Below, piece after piece: positions 51,485-62,354 of a stretch of DNA of 64,000 nucleotides. This stretch comes from Kaistella chaponensis. GTDB taxonomy: Bacteria; Bacteroidota; Bacteroidia; Flavobacteriales; Weeksellaceae. Within the stretch, counting starts at the first letter, position 1; every line of letters starts with the position of its first letter. Under the pieces are notes generated by a model, which worked only from the letters and a program-made list of their open reading frames with translations, did not search any database and was not told where the DNA came from. The position numbers and the translations under genes are program-made. The stretch is from NCBI RefSeq assembly GCF_900156725.1, contig NZ_FTOI01000010.1:1-64000 (forward strand), read 5' to 3'.

Positions 51485-54400
51485 AGTTGAATTGTATTTA
51501 TTTGGTTTGAATCATATATTTTAAAACCAGCGGTTTCAAAAATTCTTTTACTTTCTTCGGTACTCGGATTAATTACCAGCTTAAGTTCAGCAAAAACCAG
51601 TTCACCATCGGCTATGATATTTCCATCCCCATCCAACCATGAGTCCAGATATTCATAATTTTCCCGATTTATGATGTTTTTGGTGATTGCGTCTTTCAGG
51701 AGATTGTGAAGGTAAAGCTCAAACAGTGATTCTATTTCTGTGAAAAGCTCCAAGGGATCCGAGGCAGCGCCCGAGTCCTGCACCGTATTATCTGCGTTCT
51801 CAAGAAAAGTTCCCGACTGAAAAAGATTAAAGATATGCCAGAAAATTTCCCATTCCTGTTTGTCCACCGTAGTTACATCCTTCATCAGTTTTCGATTAAA
51901 GATCAGTTTCTTACCGATATTCACCCAACTTCTCCATTCAATAAAACTGAAATCGACTGTGTACTCCAAAGGAACCAAGGCATTAAAATCAGTTACCCGA
52001 TTATTTTTGATATAACTGTCAAAAGTGAGCTGGCGTGAAAGTAAGAGTTGAATTTTGTTTGGTTCAAATGAGGGTTCCAGCAGTTTTTCGGTCCACGATG
52101 CCAAGTAAGACATCCAGGATTTGCTGTGTATGCTAATTTGGGGATACTGCAGCTGCATCCAAAAACGATTGAAATTGCAATTGGCTGATCCATAATTTAT
52201 ACGCTCCCCATTAGTGATACCCGATAATAATTTATTAAAGCTGTTACCATATTTCTGATGATAAACTGTTCCTACTTCATCTTTCACCCCAATATCACCC
52301 GCCAACATTTTCTGTAAAATATCCAGATCATGCCAGGTTAGGGTCCAAGAACGGAATTGACTTTGCGCAGCAATAGAAGCTCTGATGTTAAGATCTCTTT
52401 CAAAAACATTGTGCTCTGCTGATGCGTGATATTGGTAACCGTCCAGATAAACGGCTATTTTAGGAACCTCATGCCTATAATCGACTCCTTTGTGGGTATA
52501 GTGACCACAGGAAATCAAGAAATCTGTTCTCGTACTGTAAGCAATACCATCTTTAGGGCCTAAAACCACCTGTGGTCTGATCCAATATAAGGCCTGTACA
52601 TCGCCAATATCTATGTTTAACTCATAGTGTACTGTACCATTCTGTTTCTTACTTATGAATGACACACCGTCGGTCTTCTCTGCAAAAACTGAGAACAATT
52701 TAACAAACCGTTCCTCCAATTCGGACTCTTCGATTTTCCCGGAATTGGTAAGCGACGTTAAACCATTATCATTTTTTACCCATTCTTCTGTTTTCTCATA
52801 TATTTTTTCGAACCACTTTTCTGCTCTTTCCCTGCTTAAATCGGCCCTGTTATACTGGTTCCCATATGAATAGATGCATTTATAGCATCCATCATGGCCT
52901 TCCAGCTGACAGGAGCAATCTCTGATTGCTTCGTAACTTTCTTTCAGCAATAAGGAAAATTCATTATGATCAAATAATTTTTCCAAATAGCCAGTACCCC
53001 CAGGAATGGTATCAAAAAGCAGTAAAAAACGATCGAATTTATCCGTATTCTGATTGAATTCCCGGTAATTTTGGATTTTAAGATGGCCCGGATTGCCTTT
53101 AAAATACTTTTTCAGGCCCAGTTCCAATCCTGCCTGAAACATTCTAATATCCTCATCACTATTGAATTCCTGGATTGGCAGAACGATTTTAAGCACTTCG
53201 GTGTTCATTTCCCTGAAGAAGTAGAGTTCCGCAAATACGTCGTCTGTACCAGGTTCATATATCACATCCCGATGTTTACAATACCCATAGTGGAATTCTT
53301 TGGGTTCGGATAAAAGATGGGTCGCGGAAGCAGATTTGCCACAATGTCTGCAAGTCACGAATCCTTTTGTAAGAGCTTCGCAATCATTCACTTTAATTTT
53401 CCGGGCATCATTGCCGTCATTCCGGCCATAATTGACCGATGTTATCACCGCATTTTTAACATACTCAATCCCGAAAGGAATGTCCTTAAGAACCCATGCC
53501 CCGGCAGAAGATTTATGATCCAACAAGACATGGCTGATTACCTGATATAGCTGGGTGTCCCGGTCGTCACTAGCATCTGACAAGGTTGCCTTGGAAGCGC
53601 TATTGAATGACTTTACATTGGTCATTTTTACGAATGTATGCACATTAGAAGAGGAAGCCCAGGAAGGATCACCACATTTTGGGCAGTTTCCTTTGGTAGC
53701 TATACTGCTGATTTCCAAATGGTCACATTTTGAACAAAACCTTTTGCTATGGAAATTTTCCTGATCGCTCCAATCGAAAGTATTTACTCCGGATATTTCA
53801 AAACGATAGCCCTGGGTATAAAAATAATTTTCCGGTGCCAGTTCTCTGATGGCCTGTGAAGCAGGCCGAATGAGTTCAAACTCTTTGTCCAAACTCTGGC
53901 TGGTGCTTCCCTCTACTTTAGCACTCAGGACATTTGCGTTCAGTTTTACGCCCGTTTCCGGAAATGCATAATTCGGTAAAATACCGACATTGGTCAGGTG
54001 CTGTAATACATTCCGGGCTGCCACTGCTTTTTTAATGCCACTTAAATTTCGTTTTTCTCTCGTGTATTCGTCAAAAACGGGATCTCCTTTTGCTAATTTC
54101 AGGACTTTTATTTCCTTCTCCAAGTCCTGACGCTTATTTTCAACCGCAATGAGTTCGTTTTTTATCCGAATAAAAACATTCAGTAAATCATCATAGAAAG
54201 CCCCAGATTCTATTGACTCCTCAATCTGCACAAATACATCATCTTTGATATTAGGGTTGTATTGATTTAAAAAAGCTGTGGTTAAAAACAGACGGTTGGT
54301 TTCTATAAATTCATTCAGCCTGTTTATGAAGAAATCTTTACCGGTTAAATCACGATTATGAAGTTTCAAATCTCTGATAAAGGTGGGTATCGCATTTTCA

Positions 54401-57400
54401 TTGGGGTTAGCAGATGTCCAACTGTCTATACAGTAGGCAGTAAAATGTCTTTTCAATATATCCTTTGCTTCCAGGTAGCAGCCCGGAGTATTAATATCCC
54501 CCTGCATCATCGCCAATGGCTCTGTATAATAATACAAATCATGATTCTGGTTTTTGGCAAAGTTTACAATCAGTGCGGCCCCTGAGCTACGGCCTGCACG
54601 GCCTACGCGCTGTAAAAAATTGGAAGGCAGAGGCGGAATACTGTTGTTATAGGCGGTATTCAAGCTCCCGATATCGATCCCCATTTCAAGCGTACTGGTT
54701 GCTATCAAGGTATTGGTAGCGTTAAAGCGTTTTCTTTTCTTGAAATCAATTTCGAGCCGCTCTCTCTCTCTCCGTTCCAGCAGCCCCGTATGTTCCCTTG
54801 CATACACTCTCGGAAAACGCTTCCGGTTATAGACTGCTTTATAATAATTCTGTTTTACAGTATGGTGCGCCAAGTAAGTTCCTGTGCATCGGTAGGTTAG
54901 ACAGTTTGCCCCAACAGTTACCGATTCATCATCCTGAGCGTAGAGGACATCTTCACACTGACTACATCTGTATTCCTTCACATTTTTTGCTACCATAATC
55001 GCAGCAGGATCAATCGCGAAGTTTTCATGTTCCCCAGCCTTCGCACTGTTGAGCAATCCTATTTCCACCAGAGCATCTGTCCATTCTTTAAAAAATTCAT
55101 TAATAAAGTCCGTTGTCACTGCTGCCTGGCGGAATGTTTTTCGGAAGTAGGAATGGAACCAATTGGTATTTTTGGCGGTGGTTGTATCCAACAAATTATC
55201 GCGCGAGCTCTGCGTTGTGAGCAGTTTAGGCAAACGTGAGCGGGTGCCGAATTTAGGATTCAAGAAATGACGGGTATCTTTTTGCCAATTCAAATCCAAC
55301 AGACTCAATTTATCTTCCCGAAATTTTGACAGGAATACATGATCAATCGCTCCTCTGTTTCTTGCTCTGTGTAATATTAAATTTGAGAAGCGAATTACGG
55401 CATCTTCTGCCATCGTTCCGCTTACATCATTTGCTGTGATCCATTGCTGTAATGCGGGCCAAACCTTAGCTAAAAGTCCGGGATCAAAAAATACAGAAGA
55501 AGCGCCGGTTTTTTCGAGTGTACGCCCGATGCGGGAATTGAAACCGAATTCAGAGTAAATTTCCCAACCTACGCGGCAGTCGAACTCCTTTAAAAAATGA
55601 GGTGCATACTGATTACCAATCATAAAATCTTTTGGAGATGCCTTGCCTATATAATCTTTCGGGAAAAAACGGTACAGGTAGCCGTTTAATGAGTCCCGAC
55701 CGGACTCATCGCCGTGTTCTTTCCAGTATTCCATAAAGTGATCCACCAATTCACTTAAACGGACCGGCTGATCCAATTCATTGATCACTTTCTGAACAGA
55801 AGCTCTGAAGGTGAACCGATAATTCCGTCCTTCAATAAAACCCGCCTGATGCGCAGCATCCTGGACGGAGTTGGTAAAGGCGAGTACTTTTCTGTCCTGG
55901 TCCGACGCTGAATCCAAGTCAGTTGCAAGCGTCTGACTTACCGCAATGGAACTTAAAGTTGGAATTTTGGTTCCAATAATGGCCATTGTATTCGTGCCGG
56001 CACAACACGGGCAGATGAGCTCCGCTTTGTTGTTTTTTAATTTTCGAATGGCCTGTATTTCAAAGCCCTCTTCTTCCGGAGCAACTATTGCCAGGCTCAC
56101 GGGATTGATTTTAATCTTTAAAAAATCGTCAGGTTGGTAGCCTATGGCCTCAAAATCTTCCAAGGACATTTCGTCTTTGGGCAACAGAAAATAAAGGTTT
56201 TTGTTCTTGGTAAAAAACTTCTCGTAGACTTCGTTTATATCTTTGGTAAAAGCCTCTTTATTATCCGGTTTAACGCCTAACCAGCCGGAGCTGTTACATT
56301 CTCTGCAATACCAGGGAGGCAATGCCGCAATATCTTTATTTGCATCGACCTGATCCCGAAAAGAAAAACGGGCGGGATCTTCCAATGTATACTGAACGCC
56401 ACTTAATTCACGGATCCACAACTGTACCTGAAGGTACATAAAAGGGGAACGCGTATTGTCCCTGTCTTTTGCATGGGAAATGAGGGTCAACAGTGATTCG
56501 AGCACTCTTTCTTTGGGACTGTATTGGTTTTCGGCATCCCACTGGGGTAATTTCCTATACGTCGCATTCGTTATGGATAACCCGCGAATGATTTCTTCCA
56601 CGGTTTTCGTACCCAATCCTCTATTGGCCGCAATCACCAAGTCCTTTACTATTTTTAGCTGCAGTAAACCGTCAGTCAAATTATCTCTGTCCTGTTGCCA
56701 GGCAGCGATGTTCAGCTGGATGTACTCTGAAAAGTCGTCTTGCTCATGAAAGACCAAATTTTTCAAGGCATTGGGTAAGGGAATGAAGTCATTCAGGTTA
56801 TCATCTTCCCCAAAAAACTCCTCAGGAGTAATTCGGTTTTCACTGATGATGGCATCGGGGGTTATATTTTCGCCAAAAACTTTAGAAGCATATTCTGCCA
56901 ACAGCTGTGGTGCCTGGGGGCCTGAACCTATAGTTGCGGAAGTCCCTACAGGACAGAGCTGGCCTTTGGACATCTTCAGTTTCAGCTTCATCCGGCGTAT
57001 CAGATTGGCTACATCTGTTCCCTGTGCACCATCATAGGTATGCAATTCGTCTAAGACCAAGAACTTCATTAAGCCAGGGTCCTGGAGGTTGTGCGCCCAA
57101 AGTTTGTGATAGTTATGCTTCATGAGGGCATAATCCAACATCTTAAAGTTGGTTAGTATAATATCTGGTGGCGCATCTAAAATACTGTCCCGGTGCTCGA
57201 CGATATTCTGTTTCCCCATGGTTTTAGGAAACTGTCCTTTGGGGCCGTTGCCTTCACCAATAAATAAGCCGGCGCGGATTTTACCCCGCAGTCTTTCATC
57301 TTCGTCAATCATTTCGGCCAAACGCTTCGCCTGATCCGTAGCGAGCGCATTCATAGGATAAAGAATAATCACCTTGATCCCCGGGCGGTGCTGCTGCTGA

Positions 57401-57762
57401 AAACAGTAATCGAGCATGGGGAACAGAAAGGATTCTGTTTTACCGGAGCCTGTCCCTGTTGTAATGATGGTTGGTTCCGGCTCTTTGTGATGGGTTGACA
57501 ATCTGGTCCAGGATTTTACCTGATGGTCATAGGGCGGCCATTCCGGTTTTATGTGCAGAGGGATTTGTTTTACCGCTTCCTGGTCTGCTTTTACAAAGCG
57601 CAGTTTTAAGGAAATGTAAGGACCTTTGAACATGCCCTGTGTGGGATGATCGATAAAGGCATCAAATGCATCGGCAACCTGACGTTTTCGAAAGGTAAAC
57701 GTGGCCTGCAGATAGGATTTGATTGATTCTTTTATTTCTATGGCTTGTTGTAGGCTCAGCAT
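51481..57762 (-). CDS. Giant DEAD/DEAH helicase with DUF1998/MZB and Vsr-like domains (DruE/DrmA-DrmB-like)
   Basis: This 2093-aa protein has a superfamily 2 helicase core split by a long insertion: Walker A TGTGSGKT at 102-109, DELH at 238-241, TSTLEMGIDIGSL near 1022-1034 and QRVGRAGR at 1051-1058. Zinc-type Cys pairs occur at 486/489 and 584/587, 933/936, 1343/1346 with 1360/1363, 1471/1474 and 1616-1629 (CYKCIYSYGNQYN), the last forming the MZB/DUF1998 region. Residues 1745-1815 (RTDFLI, KIAVYLDGYQYH, WTLTWHDLD) resemble Vsr/DUF559 endonucleases. Known relatives are DruE of Druantia and DrmA plus DrmB of DISARM. It is in an operon with ATPase and methylase genes. Confidence 0.85.
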   Translation of the reverse strand: MLSLQQAIEIKESIKSYLQATFTFRKRQVADAFDAFIDHPTQGMFKGPYISLKLRFVKADQEAVKQIPLHIKPEWPPYDHQVKSWTRLSTHHKEPEPTIITTGTGSGKTESFLFPMLDYCFQQQHRPGIKVIILYPMNALATDQAKRLAEMIDEDERLRGKIRAGLFIGEGNGPKGQFPKTMGKQNIVEHRDSILDAPPDIILTNFKMLDYALMKHNYHKLWAHNLQDPGLMKFLVLDELHTYDGAQGTDVANLIRRMKLKLKMSKGQLCPVGTSATIGSGPQAPQLLAEYASKVFGENITPDAIISENRITPEEFFGEDDNLNDFIPLPNALKNLVFHEQDDFSEYIQLNIAAWQQDRDNLTDGLLQLKIVKDLVIAANRGLGTKTVEEIIRGLSITNATYRKLPQWDAENQYSPKERVLESLLTLISHAKDRDNTRSPFMYLQVQLWIRELSGVQYTLEDPARFSFRDQVDANKDIAALPPWYCRECNSSGWLGVKPDNKEAFTKDINEVYEKFFTKNKNLYFLLPKDEMSLEDFEAIGYQPDDFLKIKINPVSLAIVAPEEEGFEIQAIRKLKNNKAELICPCCAGTNTMAIIGTKIPTLSSIAVSQTLATDLDSASDQDRKVLAFTNSVQDAAHQAGFIEGRNYRFTFRASVQKVINELDQPVRLSELVDHFMEYWKEHGDESGRDSLNGYLYRFFPKDYIGKASPKDFMIGNQYAPHFLKEFDCRVGWEIYSEFGFNSRIGRTLEKTGASSVFFDPGLLAKVWPALQQWITANDVSGTMAEDAVIRFSNLILHRARNRGAIDHVFLSKFREDKLSLLDLNWQKDTRHFLNPKFGTRSRLPKLLTTQSSRDNLLDTTTAKNTNWFHSYFRKTFRQAAVTTDFINEFFKEWTDALVEIGLLNSAKAGEHENFAIDPAAIMVAKNVKEYRCSQCEDVLYAQDDESVTVGANCLTYRCTGTYLAHHTVKQNYYKAVYNRKRFPRVYAREHTGLLERRERERLEIDFKKRKRFNATNTLIATSTLEMGIDIGSLNTAYNNSIPPLPSNFLQRVGRAGRSSGAALIVNFAKNQNHDLYYYTEPLAMMQGDINTPGCYLEAKDILKRHFTAYCIDSWTSANPNENAIPTFIRDLKLHNRDLTGKDFFINRLNEFIETNRLFLTTAFLNQYNPNIKDDVFVQIEESIESGAFYDDLLNVFIRIKNELIAVENKRQDLEKEIKVLKLAKGDPVFDEYTREKRNLSGIKKAVAARNVLQHLTNVGILPNYAFPETGVKLNANVLSAKVEGSTSQSLDKEFELIRPASQAIRELAPENYFYTQGYRFEISGVNTFDWSDQENFHSKRFCSKCDHLEISSIATKGNCPKCGDPSWASSSNVHTFVKMTNVKSFNSASKATLSDASDDRDTQLYQVISHVLLDHKSSAGAWVLKDIPFGIEYVKNAVITSVNYGRNDGNDARKIKVNDCEALTKGFVTCRHCGKSASATHLLSEPKEFHYGYCKHRDVIYEPGTDDVFAELYFFREMNTEVLKIVLPIQEFNSDEDIRMFQAGLELGLKKYFKGNPGHLKIQNYREFNQNTDKFDRFLLLFDTIPGGTGYLEKLFDHNEFSLLLKESYEAIRDCSCQLEGHDGCYKCIYSYGNQYNRADLSRERAEKWFEKIYEKTEEWVKNDNGLTSLTNSGKIEESELEERFVKLFSVFAEKTDGVSFISKKQNGTVHYELNIDIGDVQALYWIRPQVVLGPKDGIAYSTRTDFLISCGHYTHKGVDYRHEVPKIAVYLDGYQYHASAEHNVFERDLNIRASIAAQSQFRSWTLTWHDLDILQKMLAGDIGVKDEVGTVYHQKYGNSFNKLLSGITNGERINYGSANCNFNRFWMQLQYPQISIHSKSWMSYLASWTEKLLEPSFEPNKIQLLLSRQLTFDSYIKNNRVTDFNALVPLEYTVDFSFIEWRSWVNIGKKLIFNRKLMKDVTTVDKQEWEIFWHIFNLFQSGTFLENADNTVQDSGAASDPLELFTEIESLFELYLHNLLKDAITKNIINRENYEYLDSWLDGDGNIIADGELVFAELKLVINPSTEESKRIFETAGFKIYDSNQINTIQL

Positions 57763-57768
57763 TCTGGG

Positions 57769-60700
57769 TTATTCTTTAATTCCGTTTAATTTAAAACTGA
57801 TTTTATATTCTGTGGGTTCCGAATGGAATAACGAATTATCTTCAAAACTATCATCTACGAAGTGAAAAGGACTTTTGATGATATGGATGGACTTTTCATC
57901 TACTAAAGCAACATCATATTTTTCACTATATAAAGATGATAAAGCCGTTTCTTTTTCCCATTTGCTTAAAAAGAAAAATCCCCCAGAATCTTTCTTTACT
58001 TCTAGTAACCTCCATTCAGTCTGTCCAATCTCCAGATACGCTAAATCGTAATGTTTACCATCTGTTTTAGAAGAAACATCGTTTATTTGATAACCTTTCC
58101 TTAGTAATGCTTTTTTAACTCTATCTTCACCTATTTTACCGGACGTAGCTTTTTTTCTATCACTCTTTGAGTTATAAGAACCTCCTTTATTATTTACATT
58201 AGCTGATTTAGCAGAATTCGATTGTGCAAATGAAATATAACTTTCATATACATTTAAAATATCTTCATCACTATCGTCTAGGTTGGTTTTTGAAATTTCA
58301 GCTTCGAATTCTTTTTGTTGCCTGATGCATTCGTCTTTTATTTCCTCGCCGTAATTATCAAAATACATTAAGCTATACAGTTTAAAATTATCATTCTTAA
58401 TAATTTTTTCCATATCCTCAACGCTATTACCAAACTCGAAATTTTCGATTATATCTCTATACTTAGTACAAACATCAAATCGCTGTGATACTTCTTGATT
58501 TAAGTCTATTTCAAATCTTTCAAGGGTCCACTTACGCAAAGTTGCGGAATAATCCGGGTGCAAGTTAAAAGCGTTTTCTGTTGTAAATATTTTAAGTGAA
58601 TCAATTGGTACAGAATCAAATGCCATTAACCGTTCAAAAAAAGATTCTCGGTCTTCTTCCAATGGTGATTCACTTGCCTTCTTCCACAATAATTTCTCAA
58701 ACTTATTCGTTTCATTGTTTATGCAATTTTCTATAGCTGTTCGATGCCAGTTCTCCAATGTACTTTCCGTAATTACAGTTTTTAAATCGAAATTAATAAT
58801 TTCAGAAAGCCAATTCAAAAAAGAAACACCGTGATTATCTCCAAGAGTGGAAAAATCTATTTTCGGATAGTAATCTGGAAAGTCAATTTGTACGCTCCTT
58901 TTTATTTCTTCCTTTAAAAGGTCTGCATCATCTAAAAAAGTAAAATCTTTTTGTAGAATTTTACTCCAAAAGATTTTTTCAGCATCACTAATACCGAGTA
59001 ATTTCTTGGCTTCTTCAAAAACCGACTCCTTTCCATCAGATTTGATAATATGATATGAATCTTTTACGCCATCCTTAAATATTCGTCGAAAGATGTTTTT
59101 TGAAGTTGCAACCTTGAAAGTCATTCCTACAATTTCTGCAATCAGATCACAAAAATCTGCATCCGATTTTACGCTGTTCAAATCTATTTTATTTGTCTTG
59201 ATATAAAAACAATCTTTGTGCGGTAAAAACTCATTTTTTTCCAAAACATTTACTTCTCCTCCATCAAATTGATAGCTTAAATCTGTCACTACTTTCAACC
59301 TTAGAGGTTTTATTAATTGAGCTTCAGCTTTTTTAGCCAATTTTATTTGTTCTAAACGATAAGTAAGAAAATAAGGTTTTAGTTTTTCGAGATAATTATT
59401 AAGGTCCAGAGTTAGTATCTCATTTGGTTCCTCTTTTCCCAAATGAATTTTCGATAGTTCGTCCTTAATTAGTTTAACCTCAAAAATTCGTTTTACATTT
59501 TCTTCACCAATCCTTCTTGGCAAATTGATAAAATAGAAATTTTCTAAAATCTTTCTAGGTAATAAAAGATTATCCGAATAGAAAACTTTTTCTTTTTCTA
59601 TAAGCTCAATCGCGTTGCTATCAATACCTTTTCTTGAAAAATATTCTGCACTCAGATTAAAGATTTCCTTATCTTTTATATTATTATCCAAATGCTTTTG
59701 CAGAAAAAATTCGAGACATTTTTTATAGAAACTCTGGCTATTGTTTCCATCAGGAAATTTTATTTGCTGATTTCGGAGCAAATATTTTATTCGATCTTCC
59801 GAAATATCACTAATTGATTCGGAAGTTCCCAAATATTTAAGGGTATGTTTTAAAGAATCCAACTGATTTTTATCTAACTTATCAGTAAAGAAGGAATCGT
59901 TCAAGTCAATCCTTTTAAACATAATTTGGAACTCAGCATCTTCTGAAACCGTATATTCGGAAAAATCTATTAGTTTAGAAATCTGAAAATATATAAAACT
60001 ATAAGGGACAATTATCTGTTTCGCATAGGCATTACCATATTTAAAAAATACTTTGGCAGAATTATTCTCTAAACCCAGATTGATTTCTCTTTTTAATTCA
60101 GATGATTTCTCCAGTAAAATTATTAATTCGTTCAATGCTAATTTTCCTACTGCATCAATATTATTAATTTTTATCGCCTTTAGAGAAGAATTATATTTTG
60201 TTGCCTGATCTGGTTTGATTAATCTTCTTTGATCGAATAAAAAATCAAAATATCCATGTAAATCATTTCCTGTTAAATCCTCATATTTCGAAATTGAAAT
60301 TAACCTATTTACCCCTATCCATTCAAAAAATGAAAGTACAGCATTATCTTCCATATCATCAAGTCCCATTTCTTTAGCACTTAATAAATAATGATCCGCA
60401 GTATAAATTCCATTAAAAATATCCTCGGTATTTATATCAACCAAATAATCATTGCCAAAAAATAATTCATCCGATCTCTTAATCACGCTATTACGGTTGA
60501 GCAAAGGAATATTATTTACCGCTGTTTTATTACCTGCATTCTTTTCAGGATCGAATACAGAAAATAAAGACTTTACCATTTTCAGAACAATTCCTTTATT
60601 TTCTGTTACGCTTTCATTAATTATATTGTTTGTCTGAGATACTACAAATCTCACAACGTCTGTTATATCATTGGATCCTAAATCCACTACATTTTTTAAA

Positions 60701-62349
60701 ATCTTTTTAAGTGTTCTGGATCGGTCTTCATCTTTTTCTCTGGTATTTTCGATTTCGTTTTCAAAAATGCTTCCGAGTACTTTATAAAAAGAAGGTTCAA
60801 TAAATGAAATTTTGAACTCTTCCGGAAACACAAAATTCCTATTAGCTATGTTTAACGCAAATACTGTTTCGTCATAACTATTATCTTCATATTTATAATC
60901 TGAACTAATTAAAAGCGGAAGGTATTCAGAACTGGAATGTAGGTTTTGAAAGTTTTCTTGTGTAAAGAGTTTTATAAGTTCAGCTCTACACGTATGATCT
61001 TTTATTTGAAAAGAAATCCTTTTACAAATTCCGACCAGTTCTGAACCTGAATATTTCTTAAATGCAAATTCAGGTAAGTAAATATCTTGATCAGGAACCT
61101 TCAATAAGTTAGGGAAATAAAGTCCGAATCCATTCAGTGCTACCCAATGTGAAAATGCAACACCGTGGTAAATCGCTTTTTCCTTGGTCACATATTTATT
61201 ATCCACCGTTGGATATACTTCAAATTCTTCTTTAAACTGATTTAGAGAATTATAAAAACCTGATAAAACTTCACGTTTTTTACCTAGTTCTGCTGTTAGA
61301 AATTTAAAAGCTGTCCAATCTGAAAGTTCTTTTTTTATTTTCTTCGAAACTATTTTCCCTAAACTTTCTGCAATCTGCTGCAAGATATATTTGTTAGCAT
61401 CATTGCTATTGATCTCTTTCCGATTATTGGTAAGATCGAAAGTTGCATGGATTATACACGGTAAATGTGTTTCTACATCGGTTGGAAAGTAGTTATAAAA
61501 ATACCCATTTTCCAAGCCTTCATCCTGCCACACTATGGCGTAATTAAATTTTAATTTTTCACTGTAGAACTGATCATTTTTCCTGTAAATGTTCCATGTT
61601 TTATTATTGATTCTAATAAGATCTTGCTCATCAACTTCTTTTTTAAAGGATTTGGTCGTTTCACCATCTTTTAAGACGATGATTTCGCGAATATTCGGAA
61701 GAAACAACAAGGTTTCTTCCTGAATCTGCCCGATCTGTTTTTCAATAGAATCCAGTTCTTCAGGCTTAAACTGCAGAATGATGCTCGTTGTATATTCTGT
61801 TTCCAGATCAGTAAGTAATTCCGGGAAAGCTAAAGTTGCGATAGGAATTTCGTCTTCAGCTAATGTTTTTGAATCAACTTCTTCCTTTATGAAATCTTTT
61901 ACTGATGGGTAAATTTCTAAATAATCCATGTAAAATTGGTGAACATAATTTTTTGAAAAACGAAAACTAATATTTTGAGTTTTAACCTCGACCGAATCTA
62001 CCCAGTTAAGTATCGATCTAAATCCCAAACCTTTGTTCCCTATAAATTCTACTCTGTTTTTTGTGGTTAGACCGGGAAACATCAAAGATTTAACCCCTCC
62101 TAAACTGAAAGGCTCTCCCTTGTTTGAGACTGTTAGTTTATGCAAATCGATATCTAAAGAAATATAGATGATCTCACTTTTCGCATCATCTGCATTCTGC
62201 ATTAATTCAAGAAGCTGCCGACCTTCATAATCAGCTACTGTTTGATTTTCCTGGCGATAGCCGGATAACAAAAAATCTGGATTATCAATATAGGATTTTT
62301 TGTATTTAGCAATCAATTTCTTAATTCCATCCTCACTTATTTCTGCCAT
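57769..62349 (-). CDS. Sacsin-type GHKL ATPase with C-terminal DUF3883 nuclease-like domain
   Basis: The 1526-aa protein begins with a GHKL ATPase of the sacsin kind: LLELMQNADDAKSE at about 46-59, VSNKGEPFS at 74-82 and FIGNKGLGFRSIL at 102-114. A long helical middle without known motif follows. At 1404-1470 the DUF3883 domain has GKIGEDRVKKALLRKGYQ, HYDLAYLE with Asp1435 and LLEVKK with Glu1450 and Lys1452, a PD-(D/E)XK-like arrangement. Six bp separate it from the giant helicase gene. Such proteins recur next to helicases and methylases in defence islands; the mechanism is unknown. Confidence 0.8.
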   Translation of the reverse strand: MAEISEDGIKKLIAKYKKSYIDNPDFLLSGYRQENQTVADYEGRQLLELMQNADDAKSEIIYISLDIDLHKLTVSNKGEPFSLGGVKSLMFPGLTTKNRVEFIGNKGLGFRSILNWVDSVEVKTQNISFRFSKNYVHQFYMDYLEIYPSVKDFIKEEVDSKTLAEDEIPIATLAFPELLTDLETEYTTSIILQFKPEELDSIEKQIGQIQEETLLFLPNIREIIVLKDGETTKSFKKEVDEQDLIRINNKTWNIYRKNDQFYSEKLKFNYAIVWQDEGLENGYFYNYFPTDVETHLPCIIHATFDLTNNRKEINSNDANKYILQQIAESLGKIVSKKIKKELSDWTAFKFLTAELGKKREVLSGFYNSLNQFKEEFEVYPTVDNKYVTKEKAIYHGVAFSHWVALNGFGLYFPNLLKVPDQDIYLPEFAFKKYSGSELVGICKRISFQIKDHTCRAELIKLFTQENFQNLHSSSEYLPLLISSDYKYEDNSYDETVFALNIANRNFVFPEEFKISFIEPSFYKVLGSIFENEIENTREKDEDRSRTLKKILKNVVDLGSNDITDVVRFVVSQTNNIINESVTENKGIVLKMVKSLFSVFDPEKNAGNKTAVNNIPLLNRNSVIKRSDELFFGNDYLVDINTEDIFNGIYTADHYLLSAKEMGLDDMEDNAVLSFFEWIGVNRLISISKYEDLTGNDLHGYFDFLFDQRRLIKPDQATKYNSSLKAIKINNIDAVGKLALNELIILLEKSSELKREINLGLENNSAKVFFKYGNAYAKQIIVPYSFIYFQISKLIDFSEYTVSEDAEFQIMFKRIDLNDSFFTDKLDKNQLDSLKHTLKYLGTSESISDISEDRIKYLLRNQQIKFPDGNNSQSFYKKCLEFFLQKHLDNNIKDKEIFNLSAEYFSRKGIDSNAIELIEKEKVFYSDNLLLPRKILENFYFINLPRRIGEENVKRIFEVKLIKDELSKIHLGKEEPNEILTLDLNNYLEKLKPYFLTYRLEQIKLAKKAEAQLIKPLRLKVVTDLSYQFDGGEVNVLEKNEFLPHKDCFYIKTNKIDLNSVKSDADFCDLIAEIVGMTFKVATSKNIFRRIFKDGVKDSYHIIKSDGKESVFEEAKKLLGISDAEKIFWSKILQKDFTFLDDADLLKEEIKRSVQIDFPDYYPKIDFSTLGDNHGVSFLNWLSEIINFDLKTVITESTLENWHRTAIENCINNETNKFEKLLWKKASESPLEEDRESFFERLMAFDSVPIDSLKIFTTENAFNLHPDYSATLRKWTLERFEIDLNQEVSQRFDVCTKYRDIIENFEFGNSVEDMEKIIKNDNFKLYSLMYFDNYGEEIKDECIRQQKEFEAEISKTNLDDSDEDILNVYESYISFAQSNSAKSANVNNKGGSYNSKSDRKKATSGKIGEDRVKKALLRKGYQINDVSSKTDGKHYDLAYLEIGQTEWRLLEVKKDSGGFFFLSKWEKETALSSLYSEKYDVALVDEKSIHIIKSPFHFVDDSFEDNSLFHSEPTEYKISFKLNGIKE

Positions 62350-62354
62350 TTATT

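Noticed and set aside
53071-57334. Many rightward open frames inside the giant helicase gene
   Set aside because: They are antisense shadows of a gene with strong protein motifs and have no independent signals.
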